A stretch of 43,103 bases of DNA from CAZXIC01 sp964640195 (GCA_964640195.1 CAZXIC010000007.1:1-43103); one strand, 5' to 3'. Positions 1-8,527 are shown, numbered from the stretch's first letter. Program-made: numbers and translations. The notes: a model not told the origin generated them from the sequence alone.

Positions 1-1
1 A

Positions 2-262
2 TTCAGGTATGCAAAAGATGGCAGGAATGCCAATGGCGAATTCCCCTATAACCCGAACGGCTCCCTGCTTGACATTGCAGGTATTTGCGATGCCACTGGC
101 AGGGTTTTTGGGATGATGCCCCACCCTGAAAGGAACATATTTTTCGTGCAGCAGGATGACTGGGCAATGCAGAGGGAACTGTTAAAGAGGCAGGGAAAAA
201 GGCTTTCTGCTGAAGGCAGTGGCATGGCTGTTTTCAGGAACGCGGTTGATTTCTTCAGGTAA
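2..262 (+). CDS. purQ: Phosphoribosylformylglycinamidine synthase glutaminase subunit, C-terminal part
   Basis: The open frame enters from the left edge and ends at TAA 260-262. The visible 86 residues contain YNPNGS, IAGICD and GRVFGMMPHPER. These are the C-terminal signature of PurQ, the class I glutamine amidotransferase subunit that supplies ammonia for FGAM formation in purine synthesis. The His and Glu of the MMPHPER segment are the last two members of the Cys-His-Glu catalytic triad; the Cys lies outside the window. Purine genes purA and guaB occur further along but not in the same operon. The gene is truncated only by the window edge. Confidence 0.88.
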   Translation, partial: FRYAKDGRNANGEFPYNPNGSLLDIAGICDATGRVFGMMPHPERNIFFVQQDDWAMQRELLKRQGKRLSAEGSGMAVFRNAVDFFR

Positions 263-431
263 CCTCTGAACTTGTTTTGCAAAAAAGAAATGAAAAGGGA
301 AAAAAGCAGCCGGCTTTACTTTATCTCTACCCTGAAGCCTTTTTCCCTCCAAATGTCTAAATTATTTAATCATTTATAGTACTATCTAGCCGATTAGCAT
401 TTAAGGCTTTGCTTCTTGCCCAGACTGCCTG

Positions 432-650
432 CTATTCCTCGTAGAATTCGTCGAATGAGCCTGCCGCGTCTGCCTCATCTATGTCCTTTTCCTTCGCGAC
501 TTTTAGGGTCGGCTTTCCGCCGCGCAGCTCGACAACAAGCTCAAGGTTGCATTCAGGGCAGTTGACATATTCCCCTTGGTCGTAGTCCTCGATAGTCAAT
601 TCGAACCTGCTCTTGCAGTCAGGGCACCTGAATTTCACCATCTCGTTCAC
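432..650 (-). CDS. Small zinc-ribbon protein, LysW-like
   Basis: This 72-residue protein has two CPxC knuckles (CPDC near residue 9 and CPEC near residue 32) framing a beta-rich core. That is the zinc-ribbon layout of LysW/ArgW-type amino-group carrier proteins. The C-terminus is acidic and ends in FYEE. LysW proteins end in an acidic EDWGE tail whose final Glu carries the amino acid, so the terminal Glu is suggestive, but the tail is not the canonical one. No lysine or arginine biosynthesis genes are nearby. The GTG at 650 gives MNEM; the ATG three codons in is an equally good start. It could instead be a generic zinc-ribbon transcription or translation accessory protein. Confidence 0.7.
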   Translation of the reverse strand: MNEMVKFRCPDCKSRFELTIEDYDQGEYVNCPECNLELVVELRGGKPTLKVAKEKDIDEADAAGSFDEFYEE

Positions 651-773
651 GCTTTTTTCTCAGGACAAGGAAAAGTATGATTTTTTTCCAGCCTAAATCT
701 TTTTAAAATTTACCCTTTTAAGCGCAGGCGCTAATTTTGAAACCGGGTGGGATTAATTTCCTATACTGCCGGA

Positions 774-1403
774 TTAAAACAGCAATATCCCTGAAACAGC
801 GGTTGCAACGATTGCCGCAAGCAGGCCGCCCCAAAAGCCAACGGAAGCAAAGCGCCTTACCGCAAGGTAGACAAGGTAAAGCCCGTAAAGCCCGATTGCA
901 CCTGCAATAACAAGAAAGGCAGCAAAAACCCCTAAGTTAATCTGCTGCAGACTGACCTCTACAGCGCTGTATGCTTTCATACCGGCAATCAAGCTGCTTT
1001 CACCTGCTTCCCAGCCTACAGCTACAGGCTGTGCTATAAGGAAAAAAGCGATTATTGAAAGGACATATCCTGCAATCCAGAGCACCTGAATCAGCGACAG
1101 TGCAGAGAACAGCGCTGCGAACTTGCCCTTTGCCGCAGTTCTGTTCAAGAGCAGCCCGAGTATAAACACAATTACAACCAGCAAAAAAAACCTGACATAG
1201 CTGCTTAAAACAGCGAAAGCGGCTGTTTGCAGGTCAACCGCGCCAGCAACTATAAACCGCTGCGCGAGCCATACGATTGCAGCCAAGAGCACAAGCCCCA
1301 GGGCTGTCCCTATGCTGGGCTTGTCGAATGCTGCATCAACTGCCTGCCTTGGATGCAAGATGTTCAGGTTCATCAATACCAGCATATAATAAGGGCTTGC
1401 CAT
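774..1403 (-). CDS. Yip1-domain-like multi-pass membrane protein
   Basis: This 209-residue hydrophobic protein has about five predicted membrane segments (roughly residues 32-52, 65-87, 100-128, 155-180 and 190-209). The N-terminal stretch HPRQAVDAAF followed by a long hydrophobic helix resembles the start of archaeal Yip1-family membrane proteins, which are of unknown function. I see no catalytic motif. It lies 18 bases downstream of tyrS on the same strand and may be transcribed with it. The assignment rests on overall layout, so treat it as an integral membrane protein first. Confidence 0.65.
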   Translation of the reverse strand: MASPYYMLVLMNLNILHPRQAVDAAFDKPSIGTALGLVLLAAIVWLAQRFIVAGAVDLQTAAFAVLSSYVRFFLLVVIVFILGLLLNRTAAKGKFAALFSALSLIQVLWIAGYVLSIIAFFLIAQPVAVGWEAGESSLIAGMKAYSAVEVSLQQINLGVFAAFLVIAGAIGLYGLYLVYLAVRRFASVGFWGGLLAAIVATAVSGILLF

Positions 1404-1421
1404 ATTTAAATCTTACGAATT

Positions 1422-2492
1422 CTACCGCGTAACCCTCAGTTTATCCATTTCCTCCTTCAAGCGCAGCGGCTTTCCCTTCCCAAAATGTTTCCGTACAGGC
1501 AGCAGCAGCCTGTTCAGGGATGCAGCTGTAGCGCTTTTCAGGTCAGCCGGGTGCAGCTCACCGCTTTTAAAGTTAGCAGCAAGTTGTCCAAAAGAGTTGT
1601 ATGTAACATCGCCGCCGAATCTACGCTGCCTCTCAACAGGCATTTTCTTCCCCTTCTCAAAAATTATGTGCCTGCAGTATTCAATCACAGGATTTTCCTC
1701 AACCTGCCTCTCAGGGCAGTAAGCCTTCCCAATCTTCCTTTCAACCTCTGCCACTGAATCTGTCATGAAAACCGCGCTGTCAGGGATGCTCTTGCTCATC
1801 TTCAGCGCAACCTTCCTTTCAACCCCGCTTTCGCCGGTTTCCGGCAGTTGCAGCCCCATCAGCATGTGGTGGTGCACTGCAACAGGCTTCCAGAAACCGA
1901 GTTTCTCTCCAAGCTCCCTTGCCAGCATGTTCACCTTCCTCTGGTCAAGCCCAAGCTGTGCAATATCCGCCCCCAAGTGGAAGATGTCTGCTGCCTGCAT
2001 GCAGGGATAGAAAATCTGCGCCGCGCTCAGCGCTTCACTCTCGCTCCTGCCCATGATCTGGCTGCACCTTGTAATGCGCCTCACTGTGCTGTGCGTTGCG
2101 ACAGCCATCACCTTCTTCCAGTAATCAGGTTGCTTGACCAAATCGCTTGACCAAATGAAATCAACCTTTTTCACGCTCAATCCACTTGCCTTCCAGACTT
2201 CAATCATGTATTCGCCAGCCAGCTGGATATTGCCCAGGTTTCCACCCAGCTTCCTGTTCGCCCAGGCGTGCCAGTCTGCAACCAGCATCTTGAATTTGCA
2301 GCCTGCCTTCATCATCTTCCCGATGTTGATTGCCCTCAGCAGCCCCTGGGCAATGTGCACCTGCCCGCTCGGCTCAAAGCCGTCGTATGCAACAGGCCGT
2401 TTCTTTTCAGCAAGCAGCTGCCTGAGGTCCTCTGGCGTAATTATTTCCTCACCGACTTGCTGGATGAGTGCAATGCGCTTTTCCAGCTCCAT
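1422..2492 (-). CDS. tyrS: Tyrosyl-tRNA synthetase, archaeal type
   Basis: This 356-residue class I aminoacyl-tRNA synthetase charges tRNA-Tyr. The HIGH signature appears as HIAQ (residues 46-49) after YDGFEPSGQ, the tyrosine/ATP pocket of archaeal-eukaryotic TyrRS. KMSKS is intact near residue 233 (LKMSKSIPDS). The length and lack of a bacterial S4 domain fit the archaeal form. A TATA-like AT-rich tract shared with the divergent ribL lies between 2493 and 2541. The Yip1-like gene follows closely on the same strand. Confidence 0.93.
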   Translation of the reverse strand: MELEKRIALIQQVGEEIITPEDLRQLLAEKKRPVAYDGFEPSGQVHIAQGLLRAINIGKMMKAGCKFKMLVADWHAWANRKLGGNLGNIQLAGEYMIEVWKASGLSVKKVDFIWSSDLVKQPDYWKKVMAVATHSTVRRITRCSQIMGRSESEALSAAQIFYPCMQAADIFHLGADIAQLGLDQRKVNMLARELGEKLGFWKPVAVHHHMLMGLQLPETGESGVERKVALKMSKSIPDSAVFMTDSVAEVERKIGKAYCPERQVEENPVIEYCRHIIFEKGKKMPVERQRRFGGDVTYNSFGQLAANFKSGELHPADLKSATAASLNRLLLPVRKHFGKGKPLRLKEEMDKLRVTR

Positions 2493-2541
2493 TAAAAACC
2501 ACTAAATATAATAAATTGGAAGTATTTATATTTAATTGAAA

Positions 2542-2961
2542 ATGCGCAAGGTAATGGCTTTTGGGACTTTTGACGGCCTGCATCCAGGGCACATGCATTA
2601 CCTACGCAGGGCAAGGCAGCTGGGCGATTTTCTTATTGTAGTGGTTGCAAGGGACAGGAATGTCAGGCTGGTAAAGGGAAAAAGCCCCGCAAAAAGCGAG
2701 AAAGAGAGGCTGAAAGCTGTCAGCGAACTGGATTTCGTGGATAAAGCAGTTTTGGGCGACAGGGAAATGCGGAAATGGGGCGTGATAGCAAGGCACAGGC
2801 CTGTTGTGATTGCGCTCGGCTATGACCAGCAGCCAAGCATCCCTTCGTTGAGAAAAGGGCTCGGCGCCCTCAGCGTCAACCCGAGGATTGTGAGAATCAG
2901 GGCTTTCAAGCCTGCGCAGTACAAGAGCAGCAAATTGCCAAGCCCTAGGCTGGCTTTTTAG
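2542..2961 (+). CDS. ribL: FAD synthetase (FMN adenylyltransferase), RibL type
   Basis: This protein of about 139 residues is a small HxGH nucleotidyltransferase. FGTFDGLHPGH (HPGH at residues 14-17) is the ATP-binding signature. YDQQPS and the C-terminal KSSKL resemble archaeal RibL, which adenylylates FMN to FAD. Archaeal RibL needs reduced cysteines near the C-terminus; I see none here, which is a difference from the studied enzyme. ATG 2542 is preferred to the in-frame TTG at 2536. The gene is divergent from tyrS and sits next to an ECF transporter, which suggests linked flavin uptake and activation. Confidence 0.85.
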   Translation: MRKVMAFGTFDGLHPGHMHYLRRARQLGDFLIVVVARDRNVRLVKGKSPAKSEKERLKAVSELDFVDKAVLGDREMRKWGVIARHRPVVIALGYDQQPSIPSLRKGLGALSVNPRIVRIRAFKPAQYKSSKLPSPRLAF

Positions 2962-3202
2962 CAGCGGCTTTTTTCCTTGCTCTTTTGAGAAGCAGCCAGC
3001 CGAAGAAAGCAATTAAAAGGTAGTAAAGTGCGATGGCTGACACGCCTGCAACCAGCAGGTAGAAAAACCTGAACCATACCTTCTCGACTATGCTGTTAAC
3101 GGCAAGGGCTGTAAGCGCGAAAGAGCCAACAACGCACAGGATAACAAGCATTGTGCCTGAAACAAAAAACAGCTTTAAAGTCCCATCCCTCAGCGGCTGC
3201 AT
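2945..3202 (-). CDS. Small two-TM membrane protein, unknown
   Basis: The frame stays open up to 3322, but its first part would overlap the start of the divergent ECF gene. ATG 3202 (MQPLRDGTLK) gives an 85-residue protein with two hydrophobic helices (about residues 8-35 and 45-73) and a Lys/Ala-rich basic tail ending in AAAKKPA. The 3' end overlaps the end of ribL by 17 bases in convergent orientation. I do not recognise the family. The two-helix hairpin and basic tail suggest a small inner-membrane accessory protein. Confidence 0.55.
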   Translation of the reverse strand: MQPLRDGTLKLFFVSGTMLVILCVVGSFALTALAVNSIVEKVWFRFFYLLVAGVSAIALYYLLIAFFGWLLLKRARKKAAAKKPA

Positions 3203-3299
3203 TTCATTATTAATAGGCGCAAGCGGGATATTAAAACTTTTGTGTAACCCATTTTTGTTAATCATAACATTTTTAAGTAGATACAAGTTCTTTTCCTTC

Positions 3300-3833
3300 A
3301 TGCACAGGTACAAGCTGCTCATTGGAAGTGCAATGCTTGCGGTTGTGAGCGTGCTGCTGCAGATTTACAAAATCGCTTACCCCTGGGGCGGCATAATCGA
3401 CATAGATGCTGTCGGTATCCCGTGGCTTATCGCAACATTCCTCTTCGGGTTGCAGGGCGGGGTTGTCACAGCAGTTGTTTCAGCTGTTGGGATATCGGTT
3501 TTTGCACCCACTGGGCCAATCGGTGCGGCAATGAAGTTTGCCGCGACCGTAATAATGGTATTGATAGTGGGCATTGTAGGAAAAACAATTGGCTTCAACA
3601 GGAAAGGCGTTGCAGCAGCCTTTGTAGGATGCATTGTTGCAAGGCCTGTGATAATGGTTTTTTTCAATTACTTTGTGGGCATTCCGCTGTTCTTCGGCAT
3701 TCCGGCAGATGTTGCAATTGCCAAGTATCCAGCTGAACTGTTCCTCATCCCGAACGCGATATTGGCTGCAACCGATTTCTGGATTGCATACCTCCTGGTT
3801 TTTGGCACAAGGCTGAGGGCGCGCATTCAATGA
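3300..3833 (+). CDS. ECF transporter substrate-binding (S) component, possibly riboflavin-type
   Basis: ATG 3300 opens a 177-residue, strongly hydrophobic protein with about six helices. The segment IDIDAVGIPWLIATFLFG followed by a Gly/Pro-rich loop (FAPTGPIGAAMK) is typical of ECF S components. The stop overlaps the next gene's start as ATGA (3830-3833), so it is translationally coupled to the ATPases, as in dedicated ECF cassettes. The neighbouring ribL hints at riboflavin as substrate, but the sequence alone cannot separate this from other vitamin S components. The longer frame from 3090 is rejected because it would run antisense through the divergent gene and its promoter. Confidence 0.72.
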   Translation: MHRYKLLIGSAMLAVVSVLLQIYKIAYPWGGIIDIDAVGIPWLIATFLFGLQGGVVTAVVSAVGISVFAPTGPIGAAMKFAATVIMVLIVGIVGKTIGFNRKGVAAAFVGCIVARPVIMVFFNYFVGIPLFFGIPADVAIAKYPAELFLIPNAILAATDFWIAYLLVFGTRLRARIQ

Positions 3834-4993
3834 TAGGGGCAAAAGGGCTTTCAATTTCGTTCAGGGGCAGCAATGTTTTCCACGGCATTAATCTCTGCGT
3901 TGGCGGGAATGAAAGGGTCGCAGTTCTGGGAAACAATGGAAGCGGCAAAACCTCCCTTGCCCTGCTGCTTGCAGGCGTGATTCCGGAATTTATAGAAGCT
4001 GATGTCAGGGGCGTTGTTTCGTGCAGGAATTCCGCCCTTATTATGCAGAACCCGAGCAGCCAGTTCTTTGCATTGACAGTCAGGGAGGAGCTGTCTGAAG
4101 CAGGGGCAAAACTGGCAAGGCAATTCTCCGCAGGGAAACTGCTTGAAAGGAATGTGTTCGAGTTAAGCGAGGGGGAAAAGCAGAAAGTAAACCTGCTTGC
4201 AAACCTTTCCTTCCCAAGCAAAGCCTTGCTTTTGGACGAGCCGCTTGAATTGCTTGACCCTGTAGAAGCGAAAAGATTTCTCGCTGTTTTGCGCAAAATA
4301 AGCGGCAGGGCAATTTTGTGGTTTGACAAAAGTGGCGAATTCGTTTCAGGGATGAAAAAAATTTACCTGGGCAGGATGCATAAGCCAAGGCTGCCTGAAA
4401 AGAAAGGACACAAAGGCAGGGAAACTGTTTTGCACGCAGACTTCTCCGTTGAAAAAAACGGCTTTGGGCTGCAGGGCATAGGCTTTCAACTGCACGCAGG
4501 GGAGAAAATTGGGCTTATAGGGCCAAACGGCAGCGGCAAGACAACAGTGCTGAAAGCGCTTGCCGGAATGGAAAGGCATTCCGGAAAAATCCAGGCAAGC
4601 AGGAGGGTCAGCTTTGCACCGCAAAACCCAAGCCACCTCTTCTTCCAGGAAACAGCAGGGGCAGAGCTGGCTGAAAGGAAAAACGCGCACAAGCTTGGGA
4701 TTGCCGGCATTCTCCGCAGAAACCCGACAACGCTCAGCAGGGGAATGCAAAAAGTGCTCAGCGTTGCGACAGTCAGCCCAGGCAGCATTGCCCTGCTGGA
4801 CGAGCCCACCACCTGGCTTGACGCGCCGAACAAGGCAGCTGTCTATGGTTTTATCAACAACAGCAGCGAGGCAATGGTTATTGCAACACACGATAAGCAG
4901 CTGTTGCGCTACTGCGACAGGGTTTTTTTAATCAAGGGAGGTAAGCTCAAGCAATGTTCCAATACAGCAGCAAATCGCTTTTTTGCAGGGTGA
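3830..4993 (+). CDS. ECF transporter energising ATPase, fused A and A' domains
   Basis: This 387-residue protein has two ABC ATPase domains in one chain. The first has Walker A GNNGSGKT (about residues 34-41), signature LSEGEKQK and Walker B ALLLDEP. The second has Walker A GPNGSGKT (about residues 230-237), a degenerate signature LSRGMQK and Walker B ALLDEPTTWLD, with a switch His in IATHDKQ. In most ECF systems the two ATPases are separate proteins of about 270 residues, so these halves are compact. The first domain is notably short, with DKSG where a switch His is expected, and may hydrolyse ATP poorly. It powers uptake with the S and T proteins encoded on either side. Confidence 0.9.
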   Translation: MIGAKGLSISFRGSNVFHGINLCVGGNERVAVLGNNGSGKTSLALLLAGVIPEFIEADVRGVVSCRNSALIMQNPSSQFFALTVREELSEAGAKLARQFSAGKLLERNVFELSEGEKQKVNLLANLSFPSKALLLDEPLELLDPVEAKRFLAVLRKISGRAILWFDKSGEFVSGMKKIYLGRMHKPRLPEKKGHKGRETVLHADFSVEKNGFGLQGIGFQLHAGEKIGLIGPNGSGKTTVLKALAGMERHSGKIQASRRVSFAPQNPSHLFFQETAGAELAERKNAHKLGIAGILRRNPTTLSRGMQKVLSVATVSPGSIALLDEPTTWLDAPNKAAVYGFINNSSEAMVIATHDKQLLRYCDRVFLIKGGKLKQCSNTAANRFFAG

Positions 4994-5553
4994 ATGAAGA
5001 GCTGAAAATCCTGTTCCTGCTTGCTGTTTTCGCTGCCTCTTTCATATTCAGCAGTTTCTTGCAACAGGCGCTGTTGTTTCTGCTGCTCTTCACTTTGCTT
5101 GCTGTTGCAGGCTACAGGGATTTCGTAAAGCTGTTCGTTGGCCTGCTTCCATTCCTCCTGCTTGCAGATGCCGGCTTCTTCCTTTTTCTGCAAGGCAGTG
5201 GAATAGATTTGCTGCAGCTAACCCTGGTGGCAAACACTAGGGTGCTGAACCTTTTTATGTCAACTGCGTTTTTCACCTTCTCAACAGATGTGTTTGCCCT
5301 GCTCAAGGCAATGAAAAGGGTTAGGCTGCCGGAATCCCTTTACCTGCCTGTCTATGTCCTGTTCAGGTTCCTTCCGGAGATTGAGGGGGATTTGCTTGAA
5401 ATAAGGGGAATCCAGAAAATCAGGGGCATAAGAAAAAGGCAGCCTGTGCTTTACCTCAAATCAATTCTCATTCCCTTGCTTTTCACCGTACTGCAGAAAT
5501 CGGATGAGCTGGCGATAGCGTACTACTTGAGGAAGCAGAGGGAGCAGCGCTAG
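4954..5553 (+). CDS. ECF transporter transmembrane (T) component
   Basis: This is a 199-residue membrane protein with about five helices and a cytoplasmic C-terminal region rich in Arg/Lys. The RGIQKIRGIRKRQP segment near residue 150 resembles the coupling helices (Ala/Gly-Arg motifs) of EcfT/CbiQ that dock on the ATPases. ATG 4954 overlaps the ATPase gene by 40 bases and has GGGAGGT 11 bases upstream. An alternative GTG at 4990 would form a GTGA overlap with the ATPase stop and give 187 residues; both are plausible. The 3' end overlaps the convergent purA by 4 bases. Together the three genes form a complete dedicated ECF importer. Confidence 0.82.
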   Translation: MFQYSSKSLFCRVNEELKILFLLAVFAASFIFSSFLQQALLFLLLFTLLAVAGYRDFVKLFVGLLPFLLLADAGFFLFLQGSGIDLLQLTLVANTRVLNLFMSTAFFTFSTDVFALLKAMKRVRLPESLYLPVYVLFRFLPEIEGDLLEIRGIQKIRGIRKRQPVLYLKSILIPLLFTVLQKSDELAIAYYLRKQREQR

Positions 5554-6818
5554 CGCACTATGGTCTCTTCCCTGCTGGCTCCAACGGAAACAATCCTTAT
5601 CGGCACACCCAATTCCTGTTCAACAAACTCTATGTACTGCCTTGCAGGCACTGGCAATTGTTCAAACCCGCTTGTTCCAGCCTTGATGTCAAATCCCCTG
5701 AATTTCTTGTAAACAGGCTTGCACTTCTTCAAGTCTTCAAGGTCTGCAGGCCTTTCCTTAATCGTTTTCCCACCGAGCTTGTACCCAACACACACGTTTA
5801 TCTCCTTCAGGCCATTCAGCACATCGAGCTTTGTCAGTGCCAGCTCTGTAAAATTGTTCAGCCTGCAGGATGTGCGCAGCATGACAAGGTCAAGCCATCC
5901 AACGCGCCTTGGCCTGCCTGTTGTGGTTCCGTACTCACCGCCTTGCTCCCTTATGCTGTCTGCAAGCTTTCCGCTCAGCTCTGTTACAAACGTTCCTGAG
6001 CCAACCCTTGTCGTGTAAGCCTTTACAACGCCTATCACTCTCTCAATCTTGCGAACCCCGATTCCAACGCCAGTAAAGACTCCGCCGGCAATAGGGTGGC
6101 TGCTTGTCACAAAGGGATACGTGCCAAAGTCTATGTCAAGGTATGTGCCCTGTGCGCCTTCAAACAAGACATTCTTTCCCTGCTGCAATGCGCTGCATAC
6201 ATCAACCGAAACATCGCTTAAGCAGCCCTGCAGCTTCTTTCCCAACGCAGCGTACTGCTTGAAAATTTCCCCCTTGCTGATTCTTGTTTCGCTGTTGTAC
6301 ACTGCCTTGAGAATCTTTTTCTTTATCGGGAAAAGCTGCTCAATCCTTTCCTTCAGGCGCTTGCTGTCAACAAGTTCGCAGAACCGGATGCCTGTCCTGT
6401 CAGCCCTGTCTGCATAGCACGGCCCAATGCCCCTGCCTGTCGTGCCTATTTTTTGCTTTCCCCTTTCAGTTTCCGCGGTTGCATCCAGCATATTGTGCCA
6501 GGGCATTATTATCTGCGCTCTGGGGTCAATCAGCAGCCGTACTTTGAATTTTCCCTCCAATTGCTCAATTTCCTGCAGCAACACCTTTGGGTCCAAAGCA
6601 ACCCCCGCGCCTATGAGGCACTGCTTTCCCTGCACAACGCCGCTGGGCAGCAGGTGGAACTTGAATTTTTCGTTGCCAGCCACAACAGTATGCCCTGCGT
6701 TGTTTCCGCCGTTAAACCTGACGATCAGGTCAGCGTTTTCCGCGAGAAAGTCAACAATTTTACCCTTGCCTTCGTCACCGTACTGGCTGCCGATAACCGC
6801 AATAGAAGGCATGTGCAA
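5550..6818 (-). CDS. purA: Adenylosuccinate synthetase
   Basis: This 422-residue enzyme makes adenylosuccinate from IMP, aspartate and GTP, the first step from IMP to AMP. The N-terminal GSQYGDEGKGKIVD is the IMP/GTP P-loop signature with the catalytic Asp. NGGNNAGHTVV carries the catalytic His and GTTGRGIGPCY is the IMP-binding loop. The length is normal. ATG 6818 gives MHMPSIAV; the second Met (6812) may be the true start. It is convergent with the ECF operon. A promoter-like AT tract (TTTTTAAA) lies at about 6850. Confidence 0.95.
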   Translation of the reverse strand: MHMPSIAVIGSQYGDEGKGKIVDFLAENADLIVRFNGGNNAGHTVVAGNEKFKFHLLPSGVVQGKQCLIGAGVALDPKVLLQEIEQLEGKFKVRLLIDPRAQIIMPWHNMLDATAETERGKQKIGTTGRGIGPCYADRADRTGIRFCELVDSKRLKERIEQLFPIKKKILKAVYNSETRISKGEIFKQYAALGKKLQGCLSDVSVDVCSALQQGKNVLFEGAQGTYLDIDFGTYPFVTSSHPIAGGVFTGVGIGVRKIERVIGVVKAYTTRVGSGTFVTELSGKLADSIREQGGEYGTTTGRPRRVGWLDLVMLRTSCRLNNFTELALTKLDVLNGLKEINVCVGYKLGGKTIKERPADLEDLKKCKPVYKKFRGFDIKAGTSGFEQLPVPARQYIEFVEQELGVPIRIVSVGASREETIVR

Positions 6819-6897
6819 AAGCCACCAATAGAAACCGAACAGAGAAAGAATTTTTAAACCAACCGCAGGCTGGCGAAATTCAGGCAGTAGCTGCCCT

Positions 6898-8190
6898 TTA
6901 TTCCTTTTTCTCTTTTCCCAGGCCCTGCGCTGCTTCCATGCCTTCCGGCTTCAGTTCAATTTTCTCAAGCGCTGTTTCCTTTTCCTCAACAGGCTGTTTT
7001 TTTGAGAGGAACACACCAAGGGTTGTGGCAATGTTTGAGAAGAGGATTATTAGGAAAGTGATTTGGACAAGCGCTGCCTGCTCCACTATCCTCGCGCCCA
7101 TTAGCACAGGATAGGATGCAAGGACTGCGGCAGCTAGGCCCCTTGCCATCATGCTCTTCAATATTGCGTGGTCTTCTTTCAGCGTTTCCCTCAGCCTGAC
7201 AAACACGCTGCTTGCAATTATCCTTGCAACAAAAATCAGCACCATCAAAGCCAAGGCTATTGCAATTATCTCAGCGGTTACTGAATTGAGCTCAAATATT
7301 ATGCCGATGTAGATGAAGAAGAACGTCCTTATGAAAAAGCCCAGCTCCTTCTGGAAATGGCCTATAGAGGTGTCCAGCTCGCAGGGCCGCATCCTGAGGA
7401 ATGTTGTGATTTCCTTTGCGTTTCCCAGGACAAGCCCGAATACCAGGGCTGCGATTGCGCCGTTGCCCCTCGCGTATTCGGTTAAAACAAACAATGAAAG
7501 CAGCACCGCAATCGTCAAGATGTACTGGTGCTCTTTTATTGCCTTCACATCCCTCAAGAGTGCGAGCCAGAACAGGGCGAAGATAAATGCAAGGACTGCC
7601 GCGATTGAAAACGCGCTAAAAATGCTTTCGACAATCAGCCTCGGCTGCAGGGCCTGCACCAGAATCACTTCAATTATTGCAATCGTTACGATAATGCACA
7701 ATGCATCAGTAAGCGCGGATTCAAGCGACAGCAGCGTCCTTGTTCCCTCCTTTACCTTCAGATTGTTCACTAGCGGGATTATGACTGCGCTGGTTACGCC
7801 GCCGATTATCGCGCCAAGCATCAGCCCTACAAGTAGGTTCCAGCCGAGGGCATACATTATTGCGCCCGTGAAGGCAACAGTCAGGACAAAGCTGAGCAGG
7901 GCAAAGCCTAAGGCAAAGCCAAATTCCCTCACGACCTTGTGGAAGTTCAGCCGCAGCCCGCCCTCGAACAGCAGCAAAAGCAGTGTAAGGGATGCAAACA
8001 GCGGCGCGATTGTTTTGAAGAAGCTGATTGTCGGGATGTCAATCAGGTTGAACACTGGGCCTATCGCCAAGCCCAGCAGCAGCAGCACGACGATGTCCGC
8101 AATGCCGGTTTTCTTGAACAAAACCTGCCCAAGGTAGCCTGTTATTATCACCATTGCTGCAAAAAGCAGCCAGCCCAGGACATCAATCAT
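6898..8190 (-). CDS. Cation/proton antiporter, CPA1 (NhaP-like) family
   Basis: This 430-residue membrane protein has about 12 helices and a hydrophilic charged tail. Family motifs include LLLFEGGLRL in helix 3 and LSLESALTDA, which matches the helix-5 region where electroneutral CPA1 exchangers have an Asn-Asp pair; here it is Thr-Asp. RNGAIAALVFGLVLGN and MARGLAAAVLASYP are also characteristic. It probably exchanges Na+ or K+ for protons. The cytoplasmic tail (last 40 residues) is Glu/Lys-rich with no recognisable regulatory domain. It is a single gene with its own promoter upstream of 8190. Confidence 0.9.
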   Translation of the reverse strand: MIDVLGWLLFAAMVIITGYLGQVLFKKTGIADIVVLLLLGLAIGPVFNLIDIPTISFFKTIAPLFASLTLLLLLFEGGLRLNFHKVVREFGFALGFALLSFVLTVAFTGAIMYALGWNLLVGLMLGAIIGGVTSAVIIPLVNNLKVKEGTRTLLSLESALTDALCIIVTIAIIEVILVQALQPRLIVESIFSAFSIAAVLAFIFALFWLALLRDVKAIKEHQYILTIAVLLSLFVLTEYARGNGAIAALVFGLVLGNAKEITTFLRMRPCELDTSIGHFQKELGFFIRTFFFIYIGIIFELNSVTAEIIAIALALMVLIFVARIIASSVFVRLRETLKEDHAILKSMMARGLAAAVLASYPVLMGARIVEQAALVQITFLIILFSNIATTLGVFLSKKQPVEEKETALEKIELKPEGMEAAQGLGKEKKE

Positions 8191-8285
8191 TTACAATTAT
8201 AGTAGGCGGCAGGTTATATTAAAAATTTTGCATTGACGATTCGGCTTGATTCTTTACACGATAAAGAGGGTAGGGGGCAAAGGGT

Positions 8286-8438
8286 TTATGCCCTTTGCAA
8301 TTCCCTTTCGATTCTTTCAAGCCTTTCTCTAAGGTCCATTATTGCATCAAAAATTTCACTGTGTGTAGGTTCTTCTTCAGAAGGAATGGGCGGACCTCTT
8401 CGGCCATATCTTTCATGCGGCAAAGGTCTTGGAACCAT
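8286..8438 (-). CDS. Small 50-residue coiled-coil protein with PLPHE motif
   Basis: ATG 8436-8438 is preceded by a good ribosome site (GAGGTGAT, about 6 bases upstream), and the frame ends at TAA 8286-8288. The protein starts MVPRPLPHERYGRRGPP and ends in a charged amphipathic helix, DLRERLERIERELQRA. That end resembles the C-terminal helix of the nearby winged-helix regulator (DVRDELNKRMERIEGKL). Its start lies next to the TATA-like copy of the direct repeat at 8462-8480. I do not know the family. The shared motif and helix suggest it binds, or competes with, the regulator. Confidence 0.62.
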   Translation of the reverse strand: MVPRPLPHERYGRRGPPIPSEEEPTHSEIFDAIMDLRERLERIERELQRA

Positions 8439-8461
8439 AAAACATCACCTCTTTCATAGTT

Positions 8462-8480
8462 TTATATAACCATCTGATAT
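8462..8480. promoter_or_regulatory. Operator-like direct repeat, copy 1
   Basis: TTATATAACCATCTGATAT here matches the copy at 8509-8527 at 17 of 19 positions. On the minus strand the TATATAA core sits about 25 bases before the ATG of the 50-residue gene, so the repeat overlaps its TATA box. The likely binder is the winged-helix protein encoded at 8831-9208. Confidence 0.6.
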
Positions 8481-8508
8481 AGCAAACTATTTAAATACTT
8501 TTCTACTG

Positions 8509-8527
8509 TTATATAACTATCTGAAAT
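8509..8527. promoter_or_regulatory. Operator-like direct repeat, copy 2
   Basis: TTATATAACTATCTGAAAT overlaps the start codon of the membrane gene (ATG 8526), just downstream of its TATA box TTTAAATAC (8490-8498). A protein bound here would cover the transcription start of this leaderless gene. The two copies start 47 bases apart on the same strand, between the divergent genes. Confidence 0.6.

Noticed and set aside
3090..3299. N-terminal extension of the ECF S component
   Set aside because: It would be antisense to the divergent small membrane gene and cover the promoter region; ATG 3300 starts the typical first helix.
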